From positions 51,759 through 115,758 of the forward strand of contig JAJQHY010000089.1 of the NCBI GenBank assembly GCA_021199495.1: a DNA stretch of 64,000 nt. The letters run 5' to 3'. The number at the start of each line of letters is the position of its first letter. Within the stretch, counting starts at the first letter, position 1. Below are positions 62,183 to 64,000 of the stretch, piece after piece. The notes below the pieces were generated by a model. The model made no database searches. It was not told the origin of the DNA and saw only the letters and a program-made list of their open reading frames with translations. The stretch comes from Lachnospiraceae bacterium. Its GTDB lineage: Bacteria > Bacillota > Clostridia > Lachnospirales > Lachnospiraceae. The position numbers were made by a program, and so were the translations under genes.

Positions 62183-63802
62183 CTAGCAGACGACCAGATC
62201 CATGGGATCAATCAGACACTCCAGAATCATGGACCTGTCCTCCTTTAAGAACTCGTCCAGAATCTCTTCACATTTATCCATCGTTTCCAGCTTCAGATAT
62301 GGAATATCATATGCCGCAGAGAGTTTCGAAAGATCAGGATTTCCAGTCAGATCGATCATACTATAGTGGTCCGAATAATTAAAATGCTGATACTCTCTCA
62401 CCATTCCCAGTACCTGATTGGTCAGGACAACAATTTTCACCTGGATGTTATGCTGACACATGGTAGCCAGCTCCATCATGGACATCTGGAAGGAACCGTC
62501 ACCGCAGACCGCGATCACCTGCTTTTCAGGAGCGGCGAGCTTCGCGCCGATGGCTGCCGGAATGGAATATCCCATCGTACCCATGCCGCCAGTGGTCATA
62601 AAACGGCCCTTGCGGACAATATGATAACCGCAGGACCAGATCTGATTCTGGCCCACATCGGCGACATATACGCCATCCTCCTGCATCTTTTCAGAAAGTC
62701 GTGTAATAAATGCTGCCGGATCCACATAGTCAGGGTTAGGATTCCGCTTCGGCGCCATGGTCTGTCTGTAGAAGCTCAGCCGTTCCACCCACTGCCTGTG
62801 GCTGCCGCCGAAAGGCATACCCATGAAATCCTGCAGAATACTCTTCACATCCCCAACCAGCGGTATCGTCGCGCCGGCGTTTTTGCCGATCTCAGCGGGA
62901 TCCACGTCAATATGAACCAGCGTTTTATTCTGTGTAATCAGATCCGGCTGGGAAACCGCCCTGTCAGCGACCCTCGCGCCGATCATCAAAAGCAGATCTG
63001 ATTCATTCATCGCCTTATTGGCATACGGCTTTCCGTTATTGCCCACCATGCCGTAATACAAAGGGTGCTCCGTAGGCATGGCGCCAATTCCCATCATAGT
63101 ACTGACCACAGGAATATTGTATTTCTCAGCAAACTCCCTTAATTCCTGTGCGGCATCCGCCAACAGGACTCCGCCGCCCGCGCAGATAATCGGCTTTAAA
63201 CTGACTTCCAGCGCCATGGCAACTCTGCGGATCTGGGGCACATTGCCCTTCACGGTCGGCTTATAGGTACGCAGATTCACCTCTTTCGGATAAGAAAATT
63301 CCTTCAGCTCCGCGTTCTGCACATCAATAGGGATATCGATCAGTACAGGGCCTTTTCTTCCCGTATTGGCTATATGAAAAGCTTCTTTAAATACACGTGG
63401 GATATCTTCCACGCGTTTCACCAGATAACTGTATTTGACAAAAGATTCCACCGCGCCGGTGATATCCGCTTCCTGAAAGACATCTCTGCCGATCAGTTCG
63501 CTGTTGACCTGACCGGTAATCACAACCAAAGGAATGGAATCCGCATGGGCTGTCGCCACGCCGGTAATCACATTGGTCGCGCCGGGTCCGCTTGTGACCG
63601 CGCAGACGCCGGGCCTGTTCGTCATCCGTGCCATCCCGCTGGCAGCATGCGCAGCATTCTGTTCCGTGCGGATTAAAATCCTGTGAATATCAGACTCCAG
63701 TATACTATTATAAAACGGGCAGATCGCCACACCGGGATAACCGAACACCGTCGTGACCTTCTCCGCCTCAAGACACCTGACAATGGCATCTGCACCTTTC
63801 AT
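62183..63802 (-). CDS. ilvB: Acetolactate synthase large subunit
   Basis: A 539-residue thiamine-diphosphate enzyme condensing two pyruvates. Catalytic Glu in RTEQNAAHAASGMAR (about 46-60), central FAD/Rossmann-like domain, and ThDP motif GDGSFQMSMMELATMCQHNI (about 440-460). The ATG at 63802 has AAGGAGGAATTTC upstream; the frame is open to a TTG at 63823 that overlaps this site. First gene of the operon. Confidence 0.97.
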   Translation of the reverse strand: MKGADAIVRCLEAEKVTTVFGYPGVAICPFYNSILESDIHRILIRTEQNAAHAASGMARMTNRPGVCAVTSGPGATNVITGVATAHADSIPLVVITGQVNSELIGRDVFQEADITGAVESFVKYSYLVKRVEDIPRVFKEAFHIANTGRKGPVLIDIPIDVQNAELKEFSYPKEVNLRTYKPTVKGNVPQIRRVAMALEVSLKPIICAGGGVLLADAAQELREFAEKYNIPVVSTMMGIGAMPTEHPLYYGMVGNNGKPYANKAMNESDLLLMIGARVADRAVSQPDLITQNKTLVHIDVDPAEIGKNAGATIPLVGDVKSILQDFMGMPFGGSHRQWVERLSFYRQTMAPKRNPNPDYVDPAAFITRLSEKMQEDGVYVADVGQNQIWSCGYHIVRKGRFMTTGGMGTMGYSIPAAIGAKLAAPEKQVIAVCGDGSFQMSMMELATMCQHNIQVKIVVLTNQVLGMVREYQHFNYSDHYSMIDLTGNPDLSKLSAAYDIPYLKLETMDKCEEILDEFLKEDRSMILECLIDPMDLVVC

Positions 63803-63858
63803 AATCCGAAATTCCTCCTTCAAACACAGAAATTACATATGCACTCATTAACTTTTCA

Positions 63859-63887
63859 ATCTTATCATAAATCCTAAAAACTCACAA
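63859..63887 (-). promoter_or_regulatory. Promoter of the ilvB operon
   Basis: Minus strand TTGTGA (63887-63882), 17-base spacer, TAAGAT (63864-63859). The leader of about 50 bases is too short for a T-box. The remaining bases to 64000 show only a weak CCTGA/TCAGG dyad. Confidence 0.7.
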
Positions 63888-64000
63888 CCAATTTCTTAAT
63901 TTTCCTCCTCTTTCCCTGATTTCCTTGATTTTCAGGATTTCATATGTATAATGTACCCATAAGTGTGGACACAGTAGGTTTTTAGTTTCCCTGATTCTGG

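Noticed and set aside
63803..63900. T-box or leader-peptide attenuator of the ilv operon
   Set aside because: The promoter at 63859-63887 leaves about 50 bases of leader, without a T-box motif or terminator.
63878..63905. CodY box near the ilvB promoter
   Set aside because: The best AT-rich match (AATTTCTTAATTTTC region) has about five mismatches to AATTTTCWGAAAATT, too weak to claim.

Overview
The window is chromosomal DNA from a Gram-positive anaerobe of the class Clostridia, most likely family Lachnospiraceae. This is inferred from moderate GC content, strong AGGAGG-type ribosome binding sites, promoters of the TTGACA-17-TATAAT type, L27 with a cleavable N-terminal extension plus the Prp protease, a LexA/YneA-like SOS pair with GAAC-N4-GTTC boxes, paired B12-binding radical SAM proteins, and a DUF4037/DUF4125 protein. 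Nearly all genes are housekeeping. I see no prophage, integrated element, CRISPR array, rRNA or tRNA.

Layout. 1-5.3 kb: a purine permease behind a strongly folded leader, an HtrA-type surface protease, a rhomboid-unrelated site-2-protease-like M50 protein and an orphan PTS IIC protein. 5.6-12.3 kb: a plus-strand operon of two radical SAM-associated proteins, an RNase E/G lacking its zinc-link, and a TPR-DUF4037-DUF4125 protein. 12.5-17.1 kb: an AI-2E family permease, a XerS-like tyrosine recombinase, and a divergent SOS locus (LysM division inhibitor / lexA). 17.2-21.6 kb: the classic rplU-prp-rpmA-obgE-yhbY-nadD-yqeK-rsfS operon on the minus strand. 21.6-25.3 kb: glycogen debranching enzyme, HAD phosphatase, cytidylate-kinase-like protein. 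25.5-30.7 kb: rluD-lspA-aroB, sepF, a HlyD-like membrane protein and a small P-loop protein. 30.7-40.5 kb: the cell-shape and division block radC-mreBCD-mrdA-minD-minE-rodA-mgsA-D-Ala carboxypeptidase, with minC missing. 40.6-49.9 kb: miaB-mutS-mutL-miaA and a PLP enzyme, with a recent 514-bp tandem duplication of the mutS 3' end. 50-57.8 kb: queA, a HicAB toxin-antitoxin pair with a palindromic operator, an orphan solute-binding lipoprotein, a U32 peptidase and zapA. 57.9-64 kb: ruvAB and the ilvB-ilvN-ilvN'-ilvC operon for branched-chain amino acids.

How the genes fit together. Two themes dominate: building and dividing a rod-shaped cell (MreBCD, PBP2, RodA, MinDE, SepF, ZapA, carboxypeptidase) and genome maintenance (LexA, RuvAB, MutSL, RadC, Xer). 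They meet at the SOS locus, where LexA would repress a LysM division inhibitor through operators placed inside and just downstream of its promoter. tRNA modification (MiaA, MiaB, QueA, RluD for rRNA) and ribosome assembly (Obg, RsfS, YhbY, Prp) form a third group.

I did not find a clearly new multigene system. The observations most worth following are the mutS tandem duplication beginning inside a long palindrome, a conserved 16-nt arm occurring three times around the Xer gene, the nested-stem leader of the purine permease, the HicAB operator palindrome, the MreB with a changed phosphate loop, and the minDE operon without minC. All calls come from reading the sequence; no database search was run.
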